Below are positions 25,083 through 34,023 of a stretch of 42,906 nucleotides of DNA, in pieces; the stretch's first letter is position 1, and the number at the start of each line of letters is the position of its first letter. A program made the translations under genes and the position numbers. The stretch lies in assembly GCA_017534835.1 (NCBI GenBank), contig JAFXVT010000035.1:1-42906 (forward strand), given 5' to 3'. The notes under the pieces were generated by a model, which saw only the letters and a list, made by a program, of their open reading frames with translations, was not told where the DNA came from and did not search any database. This stretch comes from Ruminococcus sp. Its GTDB lineage: Bacteria > Bacillota > Clostridia > Oscillospirales > Ruminococcaceae.

Positions 25083-25731
25083 GCTGAAGCAGCCGCTCGC
25101 CGAGGAAAACCTCGGGCTGGTACACCTCTGCGCGAACCGCTTCCGGGGACGGGGCATCGAGTACGACGACCTGTATTCCGCCGGCTGTCTCGGTCTGCTC
25201 AAAGCCGTAAAGGCGTTCGACCCGGAGCGCGGTGTGAAGTTCTCGACGTATGCGGTGCCGGTGATACTCGGCGAGATAAAGCGGCTTTTCCGCGACGGTG
25301 GAAGTATCCGCGTGAGCAGGAGCCTCAAGGAGCTGGCGATGAGGCTGCAAAGAGTATGCGAGGAATTCGTCCAGCGTGAGGGACGTGACCCGGCAGTGAG
25401 CGAGCTTGCTGAGCTGACAGGGGAGGACGAGGCTGATATAACCGAGGCATTGTGCGCGTCTCAGCCGCTTTTGTCGCTGACAGCGCCCGACGACGGCGAG
25501 GGACAGCTCGACGTACCGGTCGAGGCTCCGGACGAGGCGATAACCGACCTTCTTGCGCTGCGGCAGATAATGGCAGCGCTCCCGGACGAGGACAGGATAT
25601 TGCTCGAGCTGCGCTATTTCCGCTGCCTTACGCAGTCAAAGACGGCGAAGCTGCTCGGTATCACGCAGGTGCAGGTGTCGAGGCGCGAAAAAAAGCTCCT
25701 CGCGCGAATGCGTGAGGAGCTGCTGGGATAG
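25072..25731 (+). CDS. sigF: forespore sigma factor sigma-F, N-terminally short
   Basis: 219 residues, against about 255 in Bacillus. Region 2 (DLYSAGCLGLLKAVKAFD...FSTYAVPVILGEIKRLFRD), region 3 and region 4 (LTQSKTAKLLGITQVQVSRREKK helix-turn-helix) are complete. It begins directly at region 2.1 (EENLGLVHLCANRF), so the roughly 30 residues before that in Bacillus sigma-F are absent. An in-frame stop lies shortly upstream, within spoIIAB, so no longer start is available. Third gene of spoIIA; converges on hemW with 1 bp between the stops. Confidence 0.93.
   Translation: MGAELKQPLAEENLGLVHLCANRFRGRGIEYDDLYSAGCLGLLKAVKAFDPERGVKFSTYAVPVILGEIKRLFRDGGSIRVSRSLKELAMRLQRVCEEFVQREGRDPAVSELAELTGEDEADITEALCASQPLLSLTAPDDGEGQLDVPVEAPDEAITDLLALRQIMAALPDEDRILLELRYFRCLTQSKTAKLLGITQVQVSRREKKLLARMREELLG
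25688..25721 (-). terminator. hemW-operon terminator inside sigF
   Basis: AGCTCCTCGCGC (25694-25705) pairs with GCGTGAGGAGCT (25710-25721), one mismatch, loop GAAT. On the minus strand it is followed by seven Ts (25688-25694). It ends transcripts coming from hemW but lies wholly within the last codons of sigF. Confidence 0.8.
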
Positions 25732-25732
25732 C

Positions 25733-26827
25733 TCAGAAAATGAGCGTTTCTATAACCGGATTTGAGACGAGGAAGCCCTCGGGCGTGAGCGATACACGCT
25801 CGCCGTCATATTTCACGTACCCCGCTTTCACGAGCGGGGACAGCTTTTTTTCGATGTCAGCGCGGTGTCCGGGAACGTCCGAAAGTGCGAGTCCCTCCGC
25901 AAGACGAAGCCGAAGCATCGCATATTCCTCGAAGCCGCACGGGTGCTCATCCGTGATCTCGACCGGCTGTGACGGAGAAGTGATAAATGCCGAAATATCG
26001 CGTGGAACTGCAAAACGCTTTCCCTCATAGCAGGAATGTGCGGCGGGTCCGATGCCGAGATAGTCCGAGCATTTCCAGTAGCGGCAGTTGTGACGGCTCT
26101 CAAAGCCGGGGAGTGCGAAATTAGACACCTCATACTGCGCGAGTCCGTGTGAAGTGAGCTCCCTCACCGCGAGCAGATAGAGCTCCGCAGAAGTGTCCTC
26201 GTCAGGGAGCGAGCTGCGCACCTCGCCGCAGTCGAACGGTGTACCGTCTTCGATCTTGAGGATATAGGCGGAAATGTGCTGCAAAGGCAGCTCGGTCAGG
26301 CGCTCTATCGAGACTTTCAGCGTATCAGCCGTCTGTCCCGGTATCCCGAGCATAAGGTCGCAGGAGATGTTCCCGAAGCCGGTCTCAGCCGCGTCGATGA
26401 CAGCTTTCGCCGCACGTTCGGCGTTGTGTGTGCGCCCGAGCGCTTTCAGCTCATCATCGCACATCGACTGCACTCCGACAGAGAGCCGGTTTATGCCGCT
26501 TTCACGCAGCTGTGCGAGCTTTTCGGACGTAAGCGTGTTAGGGTTTGCTTCAAGCGTTACCTCGGCATCGGCGGAGAGGTCGAAGCTTTCGCTTGCTGCG
26601 GATAGTATTTCCGAGAGCTGCTCCGCCGTCAGCAGCGAGGGCGTACCTCCGCCGAAATAGACCGTGTCCACAGTGCGGCTGCGGTCGGAATAGTGCCGGA
26701 TATTGCGAATGACCGCCTGAACGTAAAGCTCCGCCTGCGAGCGTGTGTAGCAGACGGAGTAAAAATCGCAGTATCCGCATTTTTTTCCGCAGAACGGAAC
26801 GTGGACGTAGATACCGAGCGTATTCAT
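25733..26827 (-). CDS. hemW: radical-SAM heme chaperone HemW
   Basis: 364 residues from the ATG at 26827; a longer frame to 26917 lies inside the upstream gene. It opens with MNTLGIYVHVPFCGKKCGYC, the CxxxCxxC cluster motif (C13, C17, C20) of HemN/HemW radical-SAM proteins. Then come GGGTPSLL and VTLEANP, and the C-terminal HemW domain. HemW inserts heme into target proteins; it is often misannotated as coproporphyrinogen oxidase. Its ATG overlaps the preceding stop (ATGA), giving coupling. Last gene of the lepA cluster. Confidence 0.92.
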   Translation of the reverse strand: MNTLGIYVHVPFCGKKCGYCDFYSVCYTRSQAELYVQAVIRNIRHYSDRSRTVDTVYFGGGTPSLLTAEQLSEILSAASESFDLSADAEVTLEANPNTLTSEKLAQLRESGINRLSVGVQSMCDDELKALGRTHNAERAAKAVIDAAETGFGNISCDLMLGIPGQTADTLKVSIERLTELPLQHISAYILKIEDGTPFDCGEVRSSLPDEDTSAELYLLAVRELTSHGLAQYEVSNFALPGFESRHNCRYWKCSDYLGIGPAAHSCYEGKRFAVPRDISAFITSPSQPVEITDEHPCGFEEYAMLRLRLAEGLALSDVPGHRADIEKKLSPLVKAGYVKYDGERVSLTPEGFLVSNPVIETLIF

Positions 26828-27177
26828 TTGACGGGGTCTACCCTTATCGCAGGCGCCATTTTGAAGAAGAATGCATTCACAAGGCGCGGCACGACGAACT
26901 TTGAGATGAGTATGCATATGCCGATGACGAGCTCATAGTGAGCGACCCATTCGTACTGAGTGCCGAGGAGCTTCGGTGCATAGAGGTAGATGACGACGAT
27001 AGAGGCAAAGGCGATAAGGCTGTATATCGCGTTGAATATCGTTGCGCCCTTTCCGTTCACTGCCTTTCTGCCGCATTTCATACATACCTTGCCGGGCGAG
27101 TTGAGCTGTCCGGCGAAAGCCTTTGTTATGGGGTTGAATGATCTTTCCCCGCAGTGGGGACAATTGTATATGCTCAT
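26824..27177 (-). CDS. zinc-ribbon membrane protein, unknown function
   Basis: 117 residues from the second ATG (27177), which has AAAGGA at a better distance than the first (27183). An N-terminal zinc ribbon (CPHCGERSF...CMKCGRKAV) is followed by two hydrophobic helices (about 48-66 and 80-100). I do not recognise a named family. It sits between another membrane-protein gene and hemW, with 4 bp overlaps on both sides, so it is translated with them. Confidence 0.75.
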   Translation of the reverse strand: MSIYNCPHCGERSFNPITKAFAGQLNSPGKVCMKCGRKAVNGKGATIFNAIYSLIAFASIVVIYLYAPKLLGTQYEWVAHYELVIGICILISKFVVPRLVNAFFFKMAPAIRVDPVK

Positions 27178-27623
27178 ACACATATCCTTTCTGATTTTTC
27201 TTTCGCTTCCGGGAGTTCCTTCGCGATCGGAGCCTCTTTGGGTTCAGCAAGCTCCGCTGCTTCCTTTGCGGGAGCATTCTCCTTTACCCAGAACAGCGAC
27301 TTTTTCGTCCTGCGGAGTCTGCGTGAGCCGAGTCTGCCGAAGATGCGGAAGCTGTTGAGGATAAGCAGTCCGAGTCCCATTGCGGCGACTGAACAGCAGG
27401 TCCATACGATGTCGAGCTTGTCCCATTTCAGTGCCGTTATTATCAGCACTGCCGCAGCTGTTATGAACATAAGGAAGCCTATCTCGCGTAGGCTTATCTT
27501 TATACGGCGGAAGAGGTTCCGCGAAAATGCCTTGTCCGAGGGAGAGCGCTCCGCCATCACGGACAACACGCACAATATGAAAAACACTGCCGCTATGCCG
27601 GCTAAGATGTAATTGAGGACCAT
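27174..27623 (-). CDS. membrane protein with charged C-terminal tail, unknown
   Basis: 149 residues. Three hydrophobic segments (about 5-23, 49-66, 72-92), then a charged tail rich in Ala, Glu and Lys (about 105-146). I start it at the ATG at 27623 with GGGAGGGAG directly upstream; the open frame continues into lepA, where no start is plausible. Located 38 bp after lepA and overlapping the zinc-ribbon gene by 4 bp. Family not recognised. Confidence 0.7.
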   Translation of the reverse strand: MVLNYILAGIAAVFFILCVLSVMAERSPSDKAFSRNLFRRIKISLREIGFLMFITAAAVLIITALKWDKLDIVWTCCSVAAMGLGLLILNSFRIFGRLGSRRLRRTKKSLFWVKENAPAKEAAELAEPKEAPIAKELPEAKEKSERICV

Positions 27624-27661
27624 TTTCTCCCTCCCTGTATCTGATGAGATGCTGAGCTGTG

Positions 27662-29464
27662 TCAGCTGTCGAGCTTGAGGACGCTCATAAATGCCTCCTG
27701 CGGAACTTCCACCGTTCCGAGCTGACGCATACGCTTCTTGCCTTCCTTCTGCTTTTCGAGAAGCTTCTTCTTTCGGGTTATATCGCCGCCGTAGCACTTC
27801 GCGAGAACGTCCTTGCGCATCGCCTTGACCGTCTCACGTGCGATTATCTTTCCGCCGATAGCTGCCTGTATCGGGACCTCAAAGAGCTGACGCGGAATGT
27901 TATCCTTGAGTTTTTCGGCTATTTTGCGTGCTCTCGGGTAAGCCTTGTCCGCGTGGATTATGAAGCTGAGAGCGTCAACGACATCGCCGTTGAGCAGAAT
28001 GTCGAGCTTGACGAGCTTTGAAGGCGTGTAGCCGAGCATTTCGTAATCGAAGCTCGCGTAGCCCTTTGTGCGCGATTTGAGCACGTCGAAGAAATCGTAG
28101 ACTATCTCATTGAGCGGAAGCTCGTAGTGGAGCTCAACGCGCGTATCATCGAGATATTTCATATCCTTGAAAACGCCGCGTCTGTCCTGGCAGAGCTCCA
28201 TAATATTTCCGACGTAATCGGACGGCGAGAGAATGCTCGCCTTTACCATCGGCTCTTCGGCAGTCTGTATCAGCGCCGGATCGGGGTAATTCGTGGGATT
28301 GTCGATATACTGCACCTCGCCGCTGGTCATCGTCACCTTGTAGATAACGGACGGAGCGGTGGTGATGAGGTCGAGATTGTATTCGCGCTCGAGACGCTCC
28401 TGGATTATCTCCATATGGAGAAGACCGAGGAATCCGCAGCGGAATCCGAAGCCGAGGGCGATAGAGGTCTCGGGCTCAAAGGAGAGCGAGGCGTCGTTGA
28501 GCTGGAGCTTTTCGAGAGCGTCGCGGAGGTCGCCGTATTTCGCGCCGTCTGCCGGGTAGATACCGGAGAATACCATCGGATTTACCTTTCTGTATCCGGG
28601 GAGCGGCTCGTCACACGGGAATTCGTCATTGGTGACCGTATCACCTACGCGAGTGTCGCCGATAGACTTGATAGATGCCGCGATATAGCCGACTTCACCG
28701 GCTTCGAGCGAGCCGTTGTTGACAAGTGAGGTAGCGTCCATAAATCCGGCTTCAACGACCGTGAAAACAGCTCCGGTAGCCATAAGACGGATATTGTCGC
28801 CGACCTTCACACGTCCCTCCTTTATGCGGACGTAGATTATAACGCCCTTGTAGGGATCGTAATAGCTGTCGAAAATAAGGGCTTTGAGCGGCTTTTCGGG
28901 GTCGCCCTTCGGAGCCGGGACATCTGTCACGATACGCTCGAGCACCTCCTCGATGTTCACGCCCATTTTGGCGGAAATGCGCGGCGCGTCCATTGCAGGG
29001 ATACCAATGACGTTCTCGACCTCGGCGCAGACTCTTTCGGGGTCAGCGGAGGGGAGGTCTATCTTGTTCACGACCGGTACGACTTCGAGATCGTGCTCGA
29101 TAGCGAGGTACGTGTTCGCAAGGGTCTGAGCCTCGATGCCCTGCGATGCGTCAACAACGAGGATAGCGCCCTCGCAGGCTGCGAGCGAGCGTGAGACCTC
29201 GTAGTTGAAGTCGACGTGACCGGGAGTGTCGATGAGGTTGAAGATGTAGTCCTCGCCGTCTTTAGCTGTGTATTTCAGGCGGACAGCGCGTGCCTTTATC
29301 GTGATTCCGCGCTCACGCTCGATGTCCATATTATCGAGGAGCTGCTCCTCCATATCGCGGATAGCGACGGTCTCGGTCTTTTCGAGGATACGGTCGGCAA
29401 GCGTGGACTTGCCGTGGTCTATATGAGCAATAATGCAGAAATTCCTTATCTTATCGTTAGCCAA
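27662..29464 (-). CDS. lepA: elongation factor 4 (LepA)
   Basis: 600 residues from a TTG at 29464, exactly the usual LepA length; AGAGAGG lies 7 nt upstream. The frame reaches 29548, but that would add 28 residues upstream of the conserved [19 protein letters not shown] start. P-loop [17 protein letters not shown] and [10 protein letters not shown] are the G1, G3 and G4 motifs; the C-terminal LepA-specific domain is present. It is a ribosome-associated GTPase that back-translocates or helps in initiation and 30S assembly. First gene of a four-gene cluster with hemW. Confidence 0.97.
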   Translation of the reverse strand: MANDKIRNFCIIAHIDHGKSTLADRILEKTETVAIRDMEEQLLDNMDIERERGITIKARAVRLKYTAKDGEDYIFNLIDTPGHVDFNYEVSRSLAACEGAILVVDASQGIEAQTLANTYLAIEHDLEVVPVVNKIDLPSADPERVCAEVENVIGIPAMDAPRISAKMGVNIEEVLERIVTDVPAPKGDPEKPLKALIFDSYYDPYKGVIIYVRIKEGRVKVGDNIRLMATGAVFTVVEAGFMDATSLVNNGSLEAGEVGYIAASIKSIGDTRVGDTVTNDEFPCDEPLPGYRKVNPMVFSGIYPADGAKYGDLRDALEKLQLNDASLSFEPETSIALGFGFRCGFLGLLHMEIIQERLEREYNLDLITTAPSVIYKVTMTSGEVQYIDNPTNYPDPALIQTAEEPMVKASILSPSDYVGNIMELCQDRRGVFKDMKYLDDTRVELHYELPLNEIVYDFFDVLKSRTKGYASFDYEMLGYTPSKLVKLDILLNGDVVDALSFIIHADKAYPRARKIAEKLKDNIPRQLFEVPIQAAIGGKIIARETVKAMRKDVLAKCYGGDITRKKKLLEKQKEGKKRMRQLGTVEVPQEAFMSVLKLDS

Positions 29465-29498
29465 AGTGATACCTCTCTTCGCATATTTATACATATTA

Positions 29499-29527
29499 AT
29501 TATAGCACAAAGCGTCGGATTTGTAAA
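29499..29527 (-). promoter_or_regulatory. promoter of lepA
   Basis: TTTACA (29522-29527), a 17 bp spacer, TATAAT (29499-29504) preceded by TGC on the minus strand. The leader is about 28 nt. Confidence 0.8.
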
Positions 29528-29541
29528 GAGGTTTGCAGAAG

Positions 29542-29573
29542 AAAACACCGCATTCAGATGAATGCGGTGTTTT
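29542..29573. terminator. terminator after the lipoprotein gene
   Basis: A 15 bp perfect stem (29542-29556 with 29559-29573) with T-runs on both sides: TTTT then CTTC on the minus strand, and five Ts on the plus strand. It closes the AT-rich islet before the lepA promoter and could work in both directions. Confidence 0.85.
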
Positions 29574-29588
29574 TGCGAAAAACGTCAA

Positions 29589-30665
29589 TTAGCGACGAGT
29601 AGATAAACCTACTGATGTAACTCGATAATATTTTAGGTATTCAATACAATTCGGTTCTGCTTGAAAAGTCGCTTCCTTACTTCCTAATCCTGCGATTACG
29701 CCCATATCGCAATCAAAACGTCCTTTTAATTCTCCAGCGGCATTGTAATAGCCAACTGAAACAATCCAATCGGCACTGTATTCTATCTTGCTATTAGCCG
29801 ATATTGTTAAAACCAATTCTTTTCCTTCTATTTTTGCACTTACTGAGGTGACCTCGAGTCCGACATTTGTCTCGTCTTTATATTCCTCGTTACTATAATC
29901 AAGGAAACTCAGTTGCCAAAGCGTACGATTACCACTGAATGTTTCATTCCGTAATTCTTCCAACTTCTTTTCGTTGTATGCTTCAATATCAGGAGCAAAT
30001 TCTTCCCCACCGCAAATCACTTTTATTTCAGTATAATCATCTTTGCAAACAAGAGAGTTGATGAGTTCGGTGTCGTTTTTGAAACTATCATCAAGGGTAA
30101 TTGTTAATTTAGTGCTGGAAATATGCCCCACTTTTTTTACGGTGCTTGGTATATACAATTCCGAACCATTCCATCCGGAAAAAGCATGATCGTCTATTTC
30201 TGTTACATATTCAGGAATTGTATAGATTGTTTTAGCTCTCGGAACTTTACAAAGCCGTGTCTTGTCCTTTGAATAAACGACACCGTCAATAGAACAGTAT
30301 ACTGGATTATCTTCAGCGACTTCAAATTCTCGCAAATGATAAAAACCACCAAAGCTGAAATCCACTACGGTTTCAGGAATAATGATCTTGGTAATTTGGT
30401 TTAATTTATCACTTTCTTCTTTAGAGTTTTTGTAAGAAACACGGAGAGAACCTATCGTTTCAACTGTTTCACCATCAATTTCACTTGGAATATTAATGAT
30501 TCCGCCAGTACAATCACCGTTGTATGTAATATAATTACCACTTTTAGAGAAATCGTTGATTTTAGTTGTTTCTTCTTCATTGTTCCCATTGCTTGTACTT
30601 CCGCAACTGAAAAAACAGGTTGATGAAATGACAAATATAGCCATAAATGATAAGAACTTTTTCAT
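29589..30665 (-). CDS. BspA-type leucine-rich-repeat lipoprotein
   Basis: 358 residues. A signal peptide (MKKFLSFMAIFVISSTCFFSC) ends in a lipobox-like FFSC. Residues 50-190 hold degenerate BspA-type repeats (IIIPETVVDFSFGGFYHLREFEV; YTIPEYVTEIDDHAFSGW; LYIPSTVKKVG). The C-terminal part (about 265-350) is a beta-rich domain of FxLYD-like appearance (TSVSAKIEGKELVLTI...VGYYNAAGELKGRF). BspA repeats are found in surface adhesins. The gene is clearly richer in A+T than the neighbours, which suggests acquisition. Its ribosome site AAGGAGG lies in the end of the upstream small gene. Confidence 0.8.
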   Translation of the reverse strand: MKKFLSFMAIFVISSTCFFSCGSTSNGNNEEETTKINDFSKSGNYITYNGDCTGGIINIPSEIDGETVETIGSLRVSYKNSKEESDKLNQITKIIIPETVVDFSFGGFYHLREFEVAEDNPVYCSIDGVVYSKDKTRLCKVPRAKTIYTIPEYVTEIDDHAFSGWNGSELYIPSTVKKVGHISSTKLTITLDDSFKNDTELINSLVCKDDYTEIKVICGGEEFAPDIEAYNEKKLEELRNETFSGNRTLWQLSFLDYSNEEYKDETNVGLEVTSVSAKIEGKELVLTISANSKIEYSADWIVSVGYYNAAGELKGRFDCDMGVIAGLGSKEATFQAEPNCIEYLKYYRVTSVGLSTRR

Positions 30666-30671
30666 GAATAA

Positions 30672-30914
30672 TCACTCCTCCTTGTCATATTCTAAGGCAT
30701 TTTCAAATTTATTTTTTGTACATTCGCAAAGGTCTTTATTTTTTAGTCTCTTCTTAACATCATCGGGAGCAACTTCAACGATTTGCTCAAAAAAATCAAA
30801 CACTCCCGTTTTCATAAGCAAGCCGTCTCTTGTTAATTTGATAGCATTCATTCTAGTCAGAATATCCTCTGCTTCTCCGTCATATCTTTCGTAAAGTCCT
30901 TTAGTTATTCCCAT
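30672..30914 (-). CDS. small AT-rich hypothetical protein
   Basis: 80 residues, charged, no signal or membrane segment. ATG with AAAGGAGG. Followed after 6 bp by the lipoprotein gene, so the two are one operon. I do not recognise the family. The Cys pair near residue 62-64 (LCECT) is the only notable feature. Like its partner it is AT-rich compared with the flanks. Confidence 0.65.
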   Translation of the reverse strand: MGITKGLYERYDGEAEDILTRMNAIKLTRDGLLMKTGVFDFFEQIVEVAPDDVKKRLKNKDLCECTKNKFENALEYDKEE

Positions 30915-30972
30915 GATTGATTTCCTCCTTTAACAGAAAAAGTGTTGATTTGATTGGGTTTGTGCTATAATA

Positions 30973-31001
30973 AGTATAGCATATGCACTTCCACAAGTCA
31001 A
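30973..31001 (-). promoter_or_regulatory. promoter of the AT-rich islet
   Basis: TTGACT (30996-31001), a 17 bp spacer, TATACT (30973-30978) on the minus strand. It is divergent from the XRE regulator, whose start lies about 70 bp away, so the regulator could act here. Confidence 0.7.
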
Positions 31002-31070
31002 TATTATTACCTACAGAATATTCAAAGGATATTTGTTGATAATGTACAATGTTAAAGGAGGTGAAAAAAT

Positions 31071-31406
31071 GTGCTTGAGATCGATTATTTCCTTGTCGGC
31101 AGCAAGATAAAAGAGAAGCGCAAAAGCTCCGGTATGACGCAGGAACAGCTTGCGGAGATGTGCGACCTCTCGGTGAGCTATATCGCGCATATTGAGCGCG
31201 GGACGAAAAGCCTTTCACTCGAAAGCGCTGTCAAGGTATCAAATGCACTCGGTGTCAGCCTCGATTTTCTCCTTCTCGACGAGATACAGGACCATGACCG
31301 CGTGATGACTGCGATAGAAAACGAAGTATCAAGCCTTCCGCCTGCCAAAAGAGAGACCTTTTTCAAATTTGCGCGGCTCATTCTGAAAAATATCGACGAA
31401 CTGTAA
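31071..31406 (+). CDS. XRE-family HTH regulator
   Basis: 111 residues. A helix-turn-helix of the SinR/Cro type (about 10-66; GSKIKEKRKSSGMTQEQLAEMCDLSVSYIAHIERG) and a short C-terminal helical part. It starts at a GTG with AAAGGAGG 9 nt upstream. It has its own terminator. Base use is like the neighbours, not like the divergent islet. A target is not known; the intergenic region to the islet is the natural one. Confidence 0.88.
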   Translation: MLEIDYFLVGSKIKEKRKSSGMTQEQLAEMCDLSVSYIAHIERGTKSLSLESAVKVSNALGVSLDFLLLDEIQDHDRVMTAIENEVSSLPPAKRETFFKFARLILKNIDEL

Positions 31407-31439
31407 ACGGCTTCCGTAACTGGGAGCCGTAATTTTTTT
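31407..31439 (+). terminator. terminator of the XRE regulator gene
   Basis: ACGGCTTCC (31407-31415) pairs with GGGAGCCGT (31422-31430), one G-U pair, followed by AA and seven Ts (31433-31439). Confidence 0.85.
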
Positions 31440-31456
31440 GCCGCCGCGCCGCCGCC

Positions 31457-31485
31457 TTGACATAACAGGCTGTTTCGGGTATAAT
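31457..31485 (+). promoter_or_regulatory. consensus promoter of the UPF0291/cdd genes
   Basis: TTGACA (31457-31462), a 17 bp spacer, TATAAT (31480-31485). A further TATAAT at 31491 is an alternative -10. The leader to the first ATG is about 25 nt. Confidence 0.85.
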
Positions 31486-31516
31486 CAGAATATAATGTAT
31501 AAACAGAGGTGTTCGT

Positions 31517-32115
<599 letters not shown>

Positions 32116-32160
32116 GCGTCTCCTTTCTTTTTTCAAGGTCGTAAACAAAACGGAGGTACT

Positions 32161-34023
32161 ATGGACTTAAAGGCTAAAATAGAAAAGCATCTGCTTGAGA
32201 TACAAAAGCCGTCGCGCTATATCGGCGGCGAGGTCGGGAGCGTGATAAAGGACAGGGATAAGGTCGATGTCCGTTTCGCATTCTGCTTCCCCGACACTTA
32301 TGACATAGGTATGTCGCACCTCGGTATGAAGATACTCTACTCGCTCACGAACGAGCGTGAGAATTACTGGTGCGAGCGCTGCTTTGCGCCATCTGAGGAT
32401 TTCGAGCAGATAATGCGCGAGAACGATATACCGCTCTACGCACTGGAAAGCCTCGACCCGATATGCGATTTCGATTTCATCGGATTTACGCTCCAGTACG
32501 AGCTCTCATACGCGAATATCCTCAATATGCTCGACCTTGCCGGTATCCCGGTATTCGCAAAGGACAGGACTCCGGAGCTGACACAGATCGTCGTTGCCGG
32601 CGGTCCGTGCGTGTGCAATCCCGAGCCGCTCGCGGATTTCTTCGACATCTTCATTCTCGGTGAGGGCGAGGAGGTCAACCTTGAGCTGATGGACCTGTAC
32701 TGGGAGATGAAGCAGAAGGGCGCAGCAAGGCTGGAATTCCTGCGCGCCGCGGCTCAGATAGAGGGCATATACGTGCCGCAGTTCTACCATTTCAGCTACA
32801 AGGAGGACGGGACTATCGACCGTCTCGACGTCGATGAGGGGATACCTGCGACCGTCAGAAAGCGCATAATCTACGACTATGACAAGGTATACTATCCGGA
32901 CAATTTCGTTGTTCCGTTCACTGAGATAGTCCACGACCGCGTGTCTGTGGAGGTGCTTCGCGGCTGCATACGCGGCTGCCGATTCTGCCAGGCGGGCTTT
33001 ATTTACCGCCCATTCCGCGAAAAATCGGCGGATACTATCTATAAAGAGACCAAGTGCCTCTGCGAGAACACCGGCTATGACGAGGTCTCGCTCGCGTCGC
33101 TCAGTACGAGCGACCACTACGACATCGATAATATGCTCACCAAGCTCATAGATTACACAGCAGGGGAGCGTATCAATCTTTCGCTTCCGTCCCTGAGAAT
33201 GGACAACTTCTCGGAATCGCTGCTCAACAAGATAAAGAAGGTGCGCAAGAGCGGCCTTACCTTTGCGGCAGAGGGCGGAACACAGCGCCTGCGCGATGTT
33301 ATCAACAAGAACATCACCGAGGACGAGATAATGAATACCTGCCGTATCGCATTCGAGGGCGGCTATACGAGCGTCAAGCTCTATTTTATGATGGGACTTC
33401 CCACCGAGACCGACGATGACATCATCGGCATCGCCGAGCTTGCACAGCGTGTTGTCGACCTCTTCTACAGCATCGAGGACAGACCGCGCGGAAAGTCCGT
33501 GCAGGTATCGGTCAGCTGTGCGACATTCGTCCCGAAGCCGTTCACGCCGTTTGAGTTCGAGCCGCAGGATACTCGCGGGATGATAGAGCACAAACAGAAG
33601 CTGCTGCTCGATTCCACAAAGAGCAAGAAGGTCAAGATAAGCTACCACGACCCGAACGTAAGTATGCTCGAGGTTATACTTGCGAAGGGCGACAGAAGGC
33701 TGTGTCCGGCGATATACGCCGCGTGGAAGAAGGGCTGCAAGTTCGACAGCTGGGACGAATACTTCAACTTTGACAGGTGGATGGAGGCGTTCGCGGACTG
33801 CGGCATAGACCCGTCCTTCTACGCGAACCGCCGCTTTGAGTATGACGAGATACTCCCGTGGGACCACCTCGATTACCTCGTGGACAAGGCGTTCCTCGTC
33901 CGCGAGAACAAGACCGCACATCAGTCGCTTACAACTCCGAACTGCCGTCAGAGATGCTCCGGCTGCGGAGTGAACAAAAAAGTGGGGAGGGAATGCTTTG
34001 CTTCGGGTAAGAGCAACGTTTGA
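32161..34023 (+). CDS. TIGR03960-family B12-binding-like radical SAM protein
   Basis: 620 residues. The N-terminal region (about 1-220) has the cobalamin-binding-like fold (DTYDIGMSHLGMKILYSL; GEGEEVNLELMDLYWE). The radical-SAM core has C269, C273 and C276 in RGCIRGCRFCQAGF, with later EGGTQRLRDVINKN and MMGLPTETDDDI motifs. The C-terminal part (RQRCSGCG, about 600-607) has extra cysteines. It always pairs with the next gene; the reaction is uncharacterised. ATG with ACGGAGG. Confidence 0.92.
   Translation: MDLKAKIEKHLLEIQKPSRYIGGEVGSVIKDRDKVDVRFAFCFPDTYDIGMSHLGMKILYSLTNERENYWCERCFAPSEDFEQIMRENDIPLYALESLDPICDFDFIGFTLQYELSYANILNMLDLAGIPVFAKDRTPELTQIVVAGGPCVCNPEPLADFFDIFILGEGEEVNLELMDLYWEMKQKGAARLEFLRAAAQIEGIYVPQFYHFSYKEDGTIDRLDVDEGIPATVRKRIIYDYDKVYYPDNFVVPFTEIVHDRVSVEVLRGCIRGCRFCQAGFIYRPFREKSADTIYKETKCLCENTGYDEVSLASLSTSDHYDIDNMLTKLIDYTAGERINLSLPSLRMDNFSESLLNKIKKVRKSGLTFAAEGGTQRLRDVINKNITEDEIMNTCRIAFEGGYTSVKLYFMMGLPTETDDDIIGIAELAQRVVDLFYSIEDRPRGKSVQVSVSCATFVPKPFTPFEFEPQDTRGMIEHKQKLLLDSTKSKKVKISYHDPNVSMLEVILAKGDRRLCPAIYAAWKKGCKFDSWDEYFNFDRWMEAFADCGIDPSFYANRRFEYDEILPWDHLDYLVDKAFLVRENKTAHQSLTTPNCRQRCSGCGVNKKVGRECFASGKSNV

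Noticed and set aside
25733-26827. Coproporphyrinogen III oxidase (HemN)
   Set aside because: The N-terminal motif is CxxxCxxC without the extra cysteine of true HemN, the length fits HemW, and no other heme genes are near.
29465-29548. Longer N-terminus of LepA
   Set aside because: It would add 28 residues, covers the promoter's -10 and has no ribosome site; the TTG start gives the usual 600 residues.
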